A DNA stretch of 30,856 nucleotides from JAMXLL01 sp035279875 (GCA_035279875.1 DATEGX010000282.1:1-30856); one strand, 5' to 3'. Positions 1 to 7,939 are shown, counted from the first letter of the stretch. Numbers and translations are program-made. Notes: generated by a model from the sequence alone, not told the origin.

Positions 1-32
1 GAACCACCGGCGCCAGTTCACGTCTAATTCCC

Positions 33-1004
33 ATGCCGCTTCCGACAATCGTGATGGCCGGCACCGGCTTCAAAGCGGTGCAGGACTTTCTGGCGCGGGC
101 CCTGCCGGGCGGGCAGCTTGAAATGGTCGCCGCCACCGACCTCCTGGCGAAGGGATTCGAGGCCGAAGTGCTGATTCCCGCGATGTCGCGGATTGACGGC
201 GTTATGATGGATCGGATTCGCGGCCTGCGCCTGATCCATCAATGGGGCGCTGGACTGGAAGGCGTCGACCTTAGCGCCGCGACTCAACGCCGGATCGCGG
301 TCGCCAACGTGCCGAGCACCGGCGGCAACGCCGAATCCGTCGCCGAATGGTGCGTGATGGCGGCGATCGCGGTCAGCCGACGCCTGCCGCTTGCCGTCGA
401 AACCATCCGCAAAGGTACCGGATGGGGTGCGCCGATGGGCCGCGCACTGGTCGGCCGAACTGCCGGGATTGTCGGCCTGGGCGGGATCGGTCAGGCGCTG
501 GCCGTACGGCTCAAGCCCTTCGGGATGCGCCTTGCCGGGATTCGACAAAACCCGGACCCCGCCATGGCTGCGCGTCTCGGCCTCGAATGGGCCGGCGGAC
601 CTGAGCGCCTGCCTGAGCTACTGCGCTGGAGCGATTACCTGTTTCTGTGCATTCCGCTAAACCAGCAAACCCGCACGCTTATCGACGAGCGCGCGCTCGC
701 GCTGATGCCCTCCGGCGCATGCATCATCAACGCCGCTCGCGGCGGTCTGATAGACCATCAGGCGCTCTTGCGGATGCTCTCGGAGGGTCGACTTATCGGC
801 GCGGGACTCGACGTGTTTGAGCAGGAGCCGATAGACCCTTCGTCGCCGCTGCTGGCGCGTCCCGACGTATTTGCCACAGCCCATATCGCAGGCGTGACCG
901 ACGTGTCGTATAGCAGTATCGCACGCGCGCTGGCCGACAATGTCTTGCGGCTGCAGAAGGGCGAGCCGCTGCAGAACTGCGTCAATTCGGAAGCGATCGC
1001 CTGA
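33..1004 (+). CDS. D-isomer-specific 2-hydroxyacid dehydrogenase (NAD-dependent)
   Basis: Predicted cytosolic NAD(P)-dependent oxidoreductase that interconverts a D-2-hydroxyacid and its 2-ketoacid. The 323-residue length is normal for the family. The Rossmann fingerprint GLGGIG lies near residue 150. The catalytic triad is visible as R236 (in NAARGGLID), E265 (in DVFEQEP) and H284 (in TAHIAG), so the enzyme looks active. The substrate cannot be read from sequence: phosphoglycerate, glyoxylate/hydroxypyruvate and lactate reductases all share these motifs, and there is no C-terminal ACT domain of the SerA type. The ATG at 33 is the first good start, but the upstream context is cut by the window edge. 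No co-directional neighbour follows closely, so it is probably transcribed alone or with a gene left of the window. Confidence 0.9.
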   Translation: MPLPTIVMAGTGFKAVQDFLARALPGGQLEMVAATDLLAKGFEAEVLIPAMSRIDGVMMDRIRGLRLIHQWGAGLEGVDLSAATQRRIAVANVPSTGGNAESVAEWCVMAAIAVSRRLPLAVETIRKGTGWGAPMGRALVGRTAGIVGLGGIGQALAVRLKPFGMRLAGIRQNPDPAMAARLGLEWAGGPERLPELLRWSDYLFLCIPLNQQTRTLIDERALALMPSGACIINAARGGLIDHQALLRMLSEGRLIGAGLDVFEQEPIDPSSPLLARPDVFATAHIAGVTDVSYSSIARALADNVLRLQKGEPLQNCVNSEAIA

Positions 1005-1036
1005 TTGGCTCGCCATAGCCGGTGACTTTGAGCACA

Positions 1037-1051
1037 GGTGACAAGGTCACC
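1037..1051. other. Perfect inverted repeat downstream of the dehydrogenase gene
   Basis: GGTGAC and GTCACC are separated by AAG, giving a perfect 6-bp-arm palindrome 33 bases after the dehydrogenase stop codon. No T-tract follows, so an intrinsic terminator is not supported. It may be a small operator or a factor-dependent termination structure. Confidence 0.3.
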
Positions 1052-1122
1052 CGTGGTCTCGGGTTCTGCGTTGGCGGGATAGTTCAATATGGCCAGCAAT
1101 CTTCAAGCGGACTTCCAGAACA

Positions 1123-1163
1123 GGATTGACGGTTCCAATGAACAAGCCAGTGTCTGAAAGTTC
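1123..1163 (+). repeat. 41-bp imperfect direct repeat, left copy
   Basis: This copy starts GGATTGAC and ends in GTTC. It matches 36 of 41 positions with the copy at 2216-2256, with differences at positions 9, 10, 20, 35 and 37. Similarity stops abruptly on both sides. The two copies are in the same orientation and bracket about 1.05 kb containing two genes of lower G+C content. Confidence 0.75.
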
Positions 1164-1172
1164 GGTAGTGGG

Positions 1173-1814
1173 TCATTTTGGCGGCGGCATTTCCGCCAGA
1201 GGCGTTTGACTCCAATGGATAGCGCCGTCAGGTTCGAGGATGCCTAGGAAAGGGAAATTGTTGGTATTGGTCAGAGCCTTAGGAAAGAAAGGTAGCAACC
1301 TAAAGTGAACGTTTATCTGAATTCCCGCCTGATCGACAATAAATGAACGTCCGAACGAACTCACCATGGAGTCCGGGGTTATGCCAGAGCACCAAAACGG
1401 GTGCCGTTCTTGTGAGGCGAGTTTTTGTGCAAGAAAGACGTTGAGCTTCATGAGCCAACGAAAATGCAGATGTTCGCCAGGTTCCGCTTCTTGTGGCCCA
1501 GTTGTTGACGCGAACCCTACTCCGATAGGTGGTCCGCAATCTACGCGCACGAAATAGATCGGAATGACACCAACGTTTGTCAGTATAAACGGCTCGGAGA
1601 ATGGATGAGCCGGATCGGCGGAGGTACTTGGAGGATCAACGAAAACGCGAGGATAATATGCGAAGTAAGCCAAGGCGGTCGCGCCGATGCCAAACAGCGT
1701 CAGAAGCGCGGCAAGAATCCAACGGGCAACACGCCAAATTTGAAGTAATCGACTTACTCGGCCTTGGTGGGCTTGTCGTTTTGTTTTGGTTGCTTTCCCT
1801 TTTGGTTTGGGCAC
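1173..1814 (-). CDS. Hypothetical membrane-anchored protein
   Basis: I do not recognise a family. The 213-residue product begins with a very basic stretch (MPKPKGKATKTKRQ) and then has one strong hydrophobic segment at about residues 31-52 (ending GATALAYFAYY). This suggests an N-in single-pass anchor with an extracytoplasmic C-terminal domain of about 160 residues. That domain is beta-rich in appearance (for example EPFILTNVGVIPIYFVRVDCG) and has two cysteines. Codon use and base composition are visibly less GC-rich than in the flanking genes, in keeping with acquisition by transfer. It is divergent from the next gene (1850) with only 35 bases between the starts, so both promoters must sit in a very short interval or within the coding regions. 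Confidence 0.6.
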   Translation of the reverse strand: MPKPKGKATKTKRQAHQGRVSRLLQIWRVARWILAALLTLFGIGATALAYFAYYPRVFVDPPSTSADPAHPFSEPFILTNVGVIPIYFVRVDCGPPIGVGFASTTGPQEAEPGEHLHFRWLMKLNVFLAQKLASQERHPFWCSGITPDSMVSSFGRSFIVDQAGIQINVHFRLLPFFPKALTNTNNFPFLGILEPDGAIHWSQTPLAEMPPPK

Positions 1815-1849
1815 TTCGTTAGTTCTCGTAATTCTGGCATACTACTCTT

Positions 1850-2092
1850 ATGCCTGCCCGAGCAAGTAGAGGCGGAAAGCGTGCGAACGTGGCTCAAAAG
1901 GCGCTTCGCGTAGTGGAAGAAACGATAGGCGACATTCTCAAACTGACCGAGAAGAAGAATCCCCATGCGCAAGCGCTCTCTGCGCTTGGAGCGTCGAAAG
2001 GCGGGAAAGCTCGGGCTGCTAACCTTTCTGAACGGAGACGTAAAGAAATCGCACGCAAGGCAGCTGCTGCACGCTGGAAAAAAGATACTTGA
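1850..2092 (+). CDS. Small lysine/alanine/arginine-rich protein (KGGKARAA...AARW type)
   Basis: An 80-residue, highly basic protein. The C-terminal half, KGGKARAANLSERRRKEIAR followed by KAAAARWKK, is a motif I recognise from many small bacterial proteins of unknown function that are often loosely annotated as histone-H1-like. DNA binding is plausible from the charge but is not shown. The N-terminal half contains a likely amphipathic helix (VVEETIGDILKLTEKKN). The start is the ATG at 1850; no strong Shine-Dalgarno sequence is visible. The gene lies with the preceding divergent gene inside the direct-repeat-bracketed, lower-G+C segment, so recent acquisition is plausible. The same frame stays open for 35 codons after the stop at 2090-2092, which could be chance. 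Confidence 0.6.
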   Translation: MPARASRGGKRANVAQKALRVVEETIGDILKLTEKKNPHAQALSALGASKGGKARAANLSERRRKEIARKAAAARWKKDT

Positions 2093-2215
2093 CGAAACGA
2101 CAAGTGCTGCGGCAACGCCAGCAATGGAAAGCGGATTCTCAAAGGCACGTTTTGGACGCTTGAGGAAATAGCCGCTCTTGCAGACTCTGAATCAGAATGA
2201 CCGCGTGCCTAACGC

Positions 2216-2256
2216 GGATTGACAATTCCAATGATCAAGCCAGTGTCTGGAGGTTC
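2216..2256 (+). repeat. 41-bp imperfect direct repeat, right copy
   Basis: Second copy of the repeat at 1123-1163, 36 of 41 positions identical, same orientation. It lies 124 bases after the stop codon of the small basic protein and marks the right limit of the lower-G+C segment. Confidence 0.75.
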
Positions 2257-2309
2257 CGCGGATTCCCCGAACAAAGGCATGCGCGCCGTATTGCCTAAGA
2301 CGAATGGAG

Positions 2310-2330
2310 CGCTTGACCCGCGGTCAAGCG
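2310..2330. promoter_or_regulatory. 21-bp perfect inverted repeat, candidate operator
   Basis: CGCTTGACC and GGTCAAGCG are perfect 9-bp arms around CGC. The left arm contains TTGACC, a possible -35 element, but the matching -10 region (TAAACC at 2336-2341, 17-bp spacing) is poor. It is 157 bases upstream of the secreted-protein start, so it could be an operator or a 5' leader hairpin. Confidence 0.4.
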
Positions 2331-2486
2331 GCAGATAAACCGGAACCCGCCTCGAATTGGCTCGAACCGGACTGCCGAGGGCTGGGGAAAGGGGCTGATT
2401 TCATAATCGCGGGCTGGCGGAGAACATAACGATACTTGGGGTCTTCCGTTAAGCTCGGCCAAATGCGCTTCCACCGGGGGGGTGTC

Positions 2487-4220
2487 ATGCGCGAACATTC
2501 ATTACTGGCTGTAGTCTCGATGCTCGTTCTCGGCATCGGCCTTGCGCTGCCAAGGACCGCCGCGGCGAAAAGTTACTGCGAGGAATCGCGGCTTTGCGCC
2601 GATCCGACCGACGGCCGGCTCAACCACGGCTACTACGTCGGTCACGACGAGCCGTCGCTGCTGTTCTATTCGAACCGGGCGGGCTCCGGAAATTCGAGCT
2701 TCTACAACGTGACCTTGCCCGTTGAACCCTCCCTCTCCGCGGATCAGGGCGGCGTCGGGAGTTTCCGGCTCTACACGGCCCTGTGGTTCGGGATGGCGCT
2801 GTGCGACAGTCAGTCCGCGCCCGAATTTACCCATGCCGAATGCACCCCGGATAGCGACGGCAATATCCGCAATGGCTCCGATCCGGCAAAACCGGACTAT
2901 GCGGGTCGTCGCCCGGGCGGCGCCTACATGGAATTGCAGTTCTATCCACCTGCGACTTCGGGGGAAAATCCGCCAAGTTGCGACCCCGGCAAATGGTGCG
3001 CGGCGCTCAATGTTGACAGCTTTTCCGCCGATCAGACCGGTGCGACCGAGGTCTTCAACAATTTTGATTGCGAGGGTCAGGTCGGCGACGAGCCGGTGAA
3101 TTTCGCCTGGGTTACCCGCAGCGGCAATCCGACGGTTTCCAACGCGCTGGTCAACACTTCGTTCGGCCCGCCGGTGGCGAACAGCGACGTCCTGCGGATG
3201 AACCCGGGCGATCAACTGGCTATCGGCATGCTCGATACCGCAGATGGGTTCCAGGTCTCGATCACCGATTTCAGCACCGGCGAGCAGGGAACGATGACGG
3301 CCAACGCGGCGAACGGCTTCGAGCAGGTGGTATTCGATCCGAAAGCCACTGCCTGCACATTCAAGCCGTATACCTTCCACCCGATGTTCGCGACCTCGAA
3401 CGAGAACACCAGAATCTGGACGGCGCACACCTACAATGTTGGCTTCGCGATGGAAATCGGCCACCAGGACGAAAGCGGCTACGTCAACGGCTCCGATGGC
3501 GATTCTTCATTCTCAGGTCCTTCATATCAACACGATTGGGCCGGCAGCTCGCCGCCTGCGAGCGACTCCCAATTGCACGCGAGTTCGATCGCGTTTCCCA
3601 GCCCTTTGTTTGCACCTTCAAGCGGAGGCGGATCGGGCCAGTACGACCGCGTCGCCTTCGAGGCGGACATGCCGGTTTTCGAATTCGACGACCAGGGCTG
3701 CGTTACCAAGACCGGGGCCGGCTGCACTAATCCTCCGACAGGAGCGCAGTTCTACCCGATCTATTCGTCGGCGAACATCAATTTCCTGTCGTGCGTGTGG
3801 CATTTCGGCGACACGCAGATTGCCGGCACGACCAATCTCTACGGCGGCGACTCGGTGGCGGAGTATGGTTCGCTGCTGCAGGAGTTCTACCCTGGCCTGG
3901 GCTTTCGCGATGAAAACTACCGCCAGGTGCTGAACAACAATCCGTGCGAGTTCACGCCGTTTATCCCGCCCAACGTCCGGACGATTCCACAGCCGATCCC
4001 GCCCGAGGAAATCGTTGGTGAGATCCTGATTATCGAGGAGGAAATCACCTTGGTAACCGAGGGCGTGCCGATCGGCCAGGCGATCCGGGTCGGCGAGGTG
4101 CTCAACTCGTTCCTGTTCGCTTCGATACTACAAACCGAGTTCGGCACCGGAGCCGCGGGCGGCGGAACCGGGGCGATTGGCGGCGGCGCGAACGGCGCTG
4201 TCACCTCCGCGTCGCCATAG
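2487..4220 (+). CDS. Large secreted protein of unknown function
   Basis: From the ATG at 2487 the product has 577 residues. It opens with a clear Sec signal peptide (MREHSLLAVVSMLVLGIGLA, then LPRTAAA and a cleavage site before KSYCEES). An earlier in-frame TTG at 2436 and ATG at 2463 would put a charged extension in front of the signal, so 2487 is chosen; it has a G-rich stretch just upstream. The mature part is rich in Gly, Ser, Asn, Phe and Tyr, with scattered cysteines suited to disulfides (CEESRLC, CDPGKWC, CVTKTGAGC). The C-terminus is a Gly/Ala tail of the GAAGGGTGAIGGGANGA kind. No catalytic motif is recognisable. It is exported to the periplasm or outside and looks adhesin- or surface-layer-like only in composition. 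It converges on kdsA with 14 bases between the stops. Confidence 0.75.
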   Translation: MREHSLLAVVSMLVLGIGLALPRTAAAKSYCEESRLCADPTDGRLNHGYYVGHDEPSLLFYSNRAGSGNSSFYNVTLPVEPSLSADQGGVGSFRLYTALWFGMALCDSQSAPEFTHAECTPDSDGNIRNGSDPAKPDYAGRRPGGAYMELQFYPPATSGENPPSCDPGKWCAALNVDSFSADQTGATEVFNNFDCEGQVGDEPVNFAWVTRSGNPTVSNALVNTSFGPPVANSDVLRMNPGDQLAIGMLDTADGFQVSITDFSTGEQGTMTANAANGFEQVVFDPKATACTFKPYTFHPMFATSNENTRIWTAHTYNVGFAMEIGHQDESGYVNGSDGDSSFSGPSYQHDWAGSSPPASDSQLHASSIAFPSPLFAPSSGGGSGQYDRVAFEADMPVFEFDDQGCVTKTGAGCTNPPTGAQFYPIYSSANINFLSCVWHFGDTQIAGTTNLYGGDSVAEYGSLLQEFYPGLGFRDENYRQVLNNNPCEFTPFIPPNVRTIPQPIPPEEIVGEILIIEEEITLVTEGVPIGQAIRVGEVLNSFLFASILQTEFGTGAAGGGTGAIGGGANGAVTSASP

Positions 4221-4234
4221 TGGTGTCGCGGCGC

Positions 4235-5068
4235 CTAGGCCGATTCGGTGGTGCGCATAAGTTCGTCGAGTCGCTTGAGGTCGCGAAGCAAGGCCGGCAG
4301 CAGGTCGAGGGGATACGAATTCGGTCCGTCGCTGAGCGCGCGATCGGGGTCTTCGTGCACTTCCATGAAGACCGCGTCGACCCCGGCTGCGACCGCGGCG
4401 CGCGCCAGCGGCGCGATAAACTCGCGCTGGCCGCCGGATCGCTCGCCCCCGGCGCCGGGAAGCTGCACCGAATGGGTCGCGTCGAACACTATCGGGTAGC
4501 CAAAGCTCCGCATAATCACCAGCGAGCGCATATCGCTCACCAGGTTGTTGTAACCGAAGGCGAAACCGCGCTCAGTCAGTAGAATCCGCCGATTGCCGCG
4601 CATCTCGGCCTTGGCGACGACCGCCTTCATATCCCACGGCGCGAGGAACTGCCCCTTTTTCAGGTTGACGACACGGTCAGTCGCCGCGGCCGCCTCTACC
4701 AGGTCGGTCTGGCGCGAGAGCAGCGCCGGAATCTGCAGGATATCGACCACTTCAGCCGCGATTGCGGCCTGCTCCGGCGCGTGAATATCGGTAAGCACCG
4801 CCAGCCCGGTCTCGGCTTTGACCCGCTCGAGCACCCGCATCCCGGATTCCAGGCCGGGACCGCGAAACGACGCGTGGCTGGTGCGATTGGCCTTGTCGAA
4901 TGAGGATTTGAAGACCAGCGGCAGTCCGGTCTCGCGCGAAATTCGCGCCAGGCGCTCGGCGTGACGCAGCGACGAATCCTGGTTCTCGATCACGCACGGC
5001 CCGGCGATAATCGCCAGTGTCGCGCCGCCGAAGATCACCCCGCCCGCGTCGACCGCCGCGACCTTCAT
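4235..5068 (-). CDS. kdsA: 3-deoxy-8-phosphooctulonate synthase (KDO-8-P synthase), metal-type
   Basis: Condenses arabinose 5-phosphate with phosphoenolpyruvate to give KDO-8-phosphate, the committed step of KDO synthesis for the lipopolysaccharide inner core. The 277-residue length fits. Visible family blocks are IAGPCVIEN, FKSSFDKANRTS, LTDIHAPEQ, LKKGQFLAPWDM, TERGFAFGYNNLV and FDATHSVQLPG. C25 in IAGPC, with the later His (DATHS), Glu (FMEVHEDP) and Asp (SDGPNSYP), are the ligands of the metal-dependent class; metal-independent enzymes have Asn at the Cys position. The ATG at 5068 overlaps the pyrG stop (ATGA), indicating translational coupling; a longer frame to 5218 would only overlap pyrG. 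It is the last gene of the kdsB-pyrG-kdsA operon. Confidence 0.97.
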   Translation of the reverse strand: MKVAAVDAGGVIFGGATLAIIAGPCVIENQDSSLRHAERLARISRETGLPLVFKSSFDKANRTSHASFRGPGLESGMRVLERVKAETGLAVLTDIHAPEQAAIAAEVVDILQIPALLSRQTDLVEAAAATDRVVNLKKGQFLAPWDMKAVVAKAEMRGNRRILLTERGFAFGYNNLVSDMRSLVIMRSFGYPIVFDATHSVQLPGAGGERSGGQREFIAPLARAAVAAGVDAVFMEVHEDPDRALSDGPNSYPLDLLPALLRDLKRLDELMRTTESA

Positions 5069-6717
5069 AACACCGAGCGCAACTCGCGCACTTTGGATCG
5101 ATCCGGCGCCTTCTCGGCCCGCCGCGCCACCGCCGCACGAATCAAGCCGCGGAACAGCGGATGGGGCTCGAGCGGCCGCGATTTGAGCTCCGGATGGAAC
5201 TGGCAGCCGAGGAACCATGGATGGCGCGGCAGTTCCATGATCTCGACCAACGAATTGTCCGGTGAGACGCCCGTCGCCTTGAAGCCAGCCTTTTCGAGCT
5301 CCGCGCGGTAATGATTGTTTACTTCGTAGCGATGACGATGACGCTCGCTAATCCGGTTGCGCCGGTAAAGCGAAAAAGCCAGCGTCCCGGGCTTGATCAC
5401 GCACGGATAGGCGCCGAGCCGCATGGTGCCGCCCTTTTTGTCGACCTCGCGTTGGGTCTCCATGATATCGATGACGGCTTCGGTCGATTGGCCGTCGACC
5501 TCGCGGGAATTGGCGCGCTTGAGTCCGAGCACGCTTCGCGAGTACTCGATTACCATCATCTGGAGTCCCAGGCAGATGCCGAGGATCGGGATCCGGTTCT
5601 CGCGGGCGTAGCGCACCGCGCGGATCTTACCTTCGACTCCGCGCTCGCCGAAGCCGCCCGGAATAATGATCGCGTGCACATTGGCGAGCGCCGCGAGGTT
5701 GCCTTTCTCCAGTTCCTCGGCGTCGACGTAATCGATATGGACGCGGGCCTCGTTGGCGATCGCGCCGTGGGCGATTGCCTCGTGCAAGCTCTTGTACGAG
5801 TCGACCAGGTTCACGTATTTGCCGACGACCGCGATATTGAGGGTAACTTTGGGGTTTTGCGCGGTTTTCACCAGCCGCCGCCATTTGGCGAGATTCGGCT
5901 GGCCGGTCCAGATATTGAGTTTTTCGACGACCCGCTGGTCGAGTCCCTCTTCGTGAAACTTGAGCGGGACTTCGTAGATAGTTTCGACGTCCTGCGCGGC
6001 GATCACGCAGTTTTCCTCGACGTTGCAGAAATGGGCGATCTTGGCGCGGAATTTCTTTTCCAGCGGCCGATCGCATCGGCACAGCAGGATATCCGGCTGA
6101 ATCCCCAGTCCGGTCAGTTCCTTCACACTATGCTGCGTAGGCTTGGTTTTGAGCTCGCCTGCCGCGGGAATATACGGCACCAGGGTGAGATGGATATAGA
6201 GCACGTTGTCGCGGCCGAGATCCCATCGGAATTCCCGAATCGCCTCGAGGAAGGGCAGGCTCTCGATATCGCCCACCGTCCCGCCAACCTCCACGATACA
6301 GAGGTCGTTGCCCTCGGCCGCCATCAGGATACGGCGCTTAATCTCGTCGGTGATATGGGGAATTACCTGCACGGTCGCGCCGAGGTAATCGCCGCGCCGC
6401 TCGTTCTGGATCACCGTGTCGTAGATCTGGCCGGTCGTGCAATTGTTGCGGCGGCTGGTGGTGGTATGGACGAAGCGCTCGTAGTGGCCCAAATCGAGGT
6501 CGGTTTCCGCACCGTCGTCGGTAACGAAGACTTCGCCATGCTGAAGCGGAGACATCGTGCCCGGATCAACGTTGATATAGGGGTCCATCTTGAGCAGCGT
6601 GACCTTGAGTCCGCGCGATTCGAGCAGGGTTCCGAGCGACGCCGCGGCCAGCCCCTTGCCGAGCGATGAAACGACTCCGCCGGTCACGAAAATGAACTTG
6701 GTTTTGCCGCGCTCCAT
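5065..6717 (-). CDS. pyrG: CTP synthase
   Basis: Makes CTP from UTP, ATP and glutamine in the cytosol. At 550 residues it matches the usual length (about 545). The N-terminal synthetase domain begins KFIFVTGGVVSSLGKGLAA with the P-loop and carries the DPYINVDPGTMSP block. The C-terminal class I glutamine amidotransferase domain has nucleophile C382 in GICLGLQ and the H508/E510 pair in CQFHPELKS. The start at 6717 is chosen because GGGAGG stands about 8 bases upstream and the family N-terminus begins here; an upstream extension would add 15 unrelated residues. It lies 45 bases after the kdsB stop and overlaps kdsA by 4 bases. Its product CTP is the cosubstrate of KdsB, a sensible pairing. Confidence 0.98.
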   Translation of the reverse strand: MERGKTKFIFVTGGVVSSLGKGLAAASLGTLLESRGLKVTLLKMDPYINVDPGTMSPLQHGEVFVTDDGAETDLDLGHYERFVHTTTSRRNNCTTGQIYDTVIQNERRGDYLGATVQVIPHITDEIKRRILMAAEGNDLCIVEVGGTVGDIESLPFLEAIREFRWDLGRDNVLYIHLTLVPYIPAAGELKTKPTQHSVKELTGLGIQPDILLCRCDRPLEKKFRAKIAHFCNVEENCVIAAQDVETIYEVPLKFHEEGLDQRVVEKLNIWTGQPNLAKWRRLVKTAQNPKVTLNIAVVGKYVNLVDSYKSLHEAIAHGAIANEARVHIDYVDAEELEKGNLAALANVHAIIIPGGFGERGVEGKIRAVRYARENRIPILGICLGLQMMVIEYSRSVLGLKRANSREVDGQSTEAVIDIMETQREVDKKGGTMRLGAYPCVIKPGTLAFSLYRRNRISERHRHRYEVNNHYRAELEKAGFKATGVSPDNSLVEIMELPRHPWFLGCQFHPELKSRPLEPHPLFRGLIRAAVARRAEKAPDRSKVRELRSVL

Positions 6718-6762
6718 GGTTTTTCCCTCCCCCACACGCAACATCTCGAGCCCCAATGCCAA

Positions 6763-7500
6763 CTATCGACGCGCCGCCGCGTCGGCCTGCGCCAGATCTT
6801 CGGGCGTATCAACTTCGAGCGACGGCGCGACCGAGGCGACCACCCGGATTCGGTAGCCATGCTCCATCGCCCGCAACTGCTCGAGCTTTTCGATCTGCTC
6901 GAGGGTGCCGGGCTCGAGCGCGGCGAAATCAAGCAGGAATTGCCGCCGGTAACCGTACACCGCCACGTGTCTCAATGCGTTTGGCGGCACGCCAACGCCG
7001 TCGCGCCAGAACGGGATCGGGCTGCGCGAGAAGTACAGCGCATTGCCGTGGTTATCGCAGACAATCTTGACCTTGTTGGGATTGCACCATTCCTCGGCGG
7101 TGCTGATCGGTGTGCCCAGCGTGGCCATCGCGAGCGTGGCATCGTCCGCCATCGCGCGCGCAACCGCGTCGACGTCCTGCGGAGCAATAAAAGGCTGGTC
7201 GCCCTGCACGTTGAGATAAATGTCCGCCGGTACCCGCCTCGCCACCTCGGCAATTCGGTCGGTGCCGCTCTGATGCGAACTGGCGGTCATTTCGACCTCG
7301 CCGCCGGCCGCGCGCACGGCGCTGGCGATACGCTCGTCGTCGGTCGCGATCAGCACGCGTTTGAGCAATTGTGCCTTGCTCGCCTGACGCCATACCCGCA
7401 CGATCATCGGCACCCCGGCGATATCAGCCAAGGCCTTGCCGGGCAGGCGCGAGGAACCGTAACGCGCCGGAATCACAGCGATTACCGAGGCCTCGCTCAT
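6763..7500 (-). CDS. kdsB: 3-deoxy-manno-octulosonate cytidylyltransferase (CMP-KDO synthetase)
   Basis: Activates KDO with CTP to CMP-KDO, the donor for lipid A glycosylation. The 245 residues match the family length. The N-terminal nucleotide-binding signature PARYGSSRLPGKAL is intact, followed by ATDDERI, SGTDRIAE, LNVQGDQPFI (the usual form is QGDEP; Gln at this position is a mild variation) and NPNKVKIV, then FSRSPIPFWR and HVAVYGYRR in the C-terminal part. It is the first gene of the kdsB-pyrG-kdsA operon on the minus strand. The ATG at 7500 precedes SEASVIAVIPARYG directly, the usual family start. The promoter should lie in 7501-7738, where I cannot identify it confidently. Confidence 0.97.
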   Translation of the reverse strand: MSEASVIAVIPARYGSSRLPGKALADIAGVPMIVRVWRQASKAQLLKRVLIATDDERIASAVRAAGGEVEMTASSHQSGTDRIAEVARRVPADIYLNVQGDQPFIAPQDVDAVARAMADDATLAMATLGTPISTAEEWCNPNKVKIVCDNHGNALYFSRSPIPFWRDGVGVPPNALRHVAVYGYRRQFLLDFAALEPGTLEQIEKLEQLRAMEHGYRIRVVASVAPSLEVDTPEDLAQADAAARR

Positions 7501-7682
7501 GCTCGCGGGCCTTGCACAGAGAATCGTAAATGACGGGGCACATAGAAAGGTAACTGCCGGGCGCGATCGTTGTCAAATCTGAGCGGCTCGATTACTTCAC
7601 AGCGCGATCCCGAGTCTTGGGGAACGCGCGGGCGTAATTCGAGACGATTTGACTGCGTGGGCTGGAGAACTGTGGCTGGTGA

Positions 7683-7722
7683 CTGCCGCCGCGGGTCGAG
7701 TTAAAGCGGCGCGCGGCGGCAG
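7683..7722 (-). terminator. Hairpin just downstream of the small lipoprotein gene
   Basis: CTGCCGCCGCG (7683-7693) and CGCGGCGGCAG (7712-7722) form a perfect 11-bp stem with an 18-base loop. It begins about 16 bases after the lipoprotein stop codon on the minus strand. There is no U-tract after it, so it is either a weak or factor-assisted terminator or a 3' stabilising structure. Confidence 0.45.
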
Positions 7723-7738
7723 CGTTGAGGCGATGCGT

Positions 7739-7939
7739 TCAGGAAGCTGCCGGCGACGCAGCCGGACTCATTTCGCCCCCGGCTGGGCTCTCGGCCGGGC
7801 TGGCCTCGGGGCTGGCCGCTTCGGAAGGCGCCGCGGAGGCCGAAGCCTCTGGAGATGCGGGCGTGGTTTCTTCGGACTTATTACACGCCATTGCCGCGAA
7901 GAGCATCGACATGAGAGCGAGAATCAGGAATTTGCGCAT
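7739..7939 (-). CDS. Small low-complexity lipoprotein
   Basis: A 66-residue product starting at the ATG at 7939, which is preceded directly by AAGGAGGAGGT, a very strong ribosome binding site; longer starts upstream lack one. The N-terminus is a lipoprotein signal (MRKFLILALMSMLFAAMAC) with the lipidation Cys at residue 19. The mature peptide is almost entirely Ala/Ser/Pro/Glu in degenerate short repeats such as SPEAS, SPAES and SPAAS. It would be an envelope-anchored, flexible, acidic tail with no folded domain. I do not recognise a specific family, and the function is unknown. It is flanked downstream by a strong hairpin and upstream by a divergently read promoter candidate at 8113-8140. 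Confidence 0.75.
   Translation of the reverse strand: MRKFLILALMSMLFAAMACNKSEETTPASPEASASAAPSEAASPEASPAESPAGGEMSPAASPAAS

Larger units (their letters stand above)
2093..2486. other. 394-bp gap without a convincing gene
   Basis: This gap holds the right copy of the 41-bp direct repeat (2216-2256) and a perfect 9-bp-arm inverted repeat (2310-2330). Short open stretches exist in several frames but none has a good start site or recognisable product. It must contain the promoter of the secreted-protein gene starting at 2487. Confidence 0.5.

Noticed and set aside
2502..3464. 320-residue minus-strand frame within the large secreted-protein gene
   Set aside because: The plus-strand product has a clear signal peptide and ordered cysteines; the minus frame is an Arg-rich shadow without recognisable features.
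5311..6669. Long open frame on the plus strand opposite pyrG
   Set aside because: It is antisense to a certain CTP synthase gene, its translation matches no family, and long antisense frames are expected in GC-rich genes.
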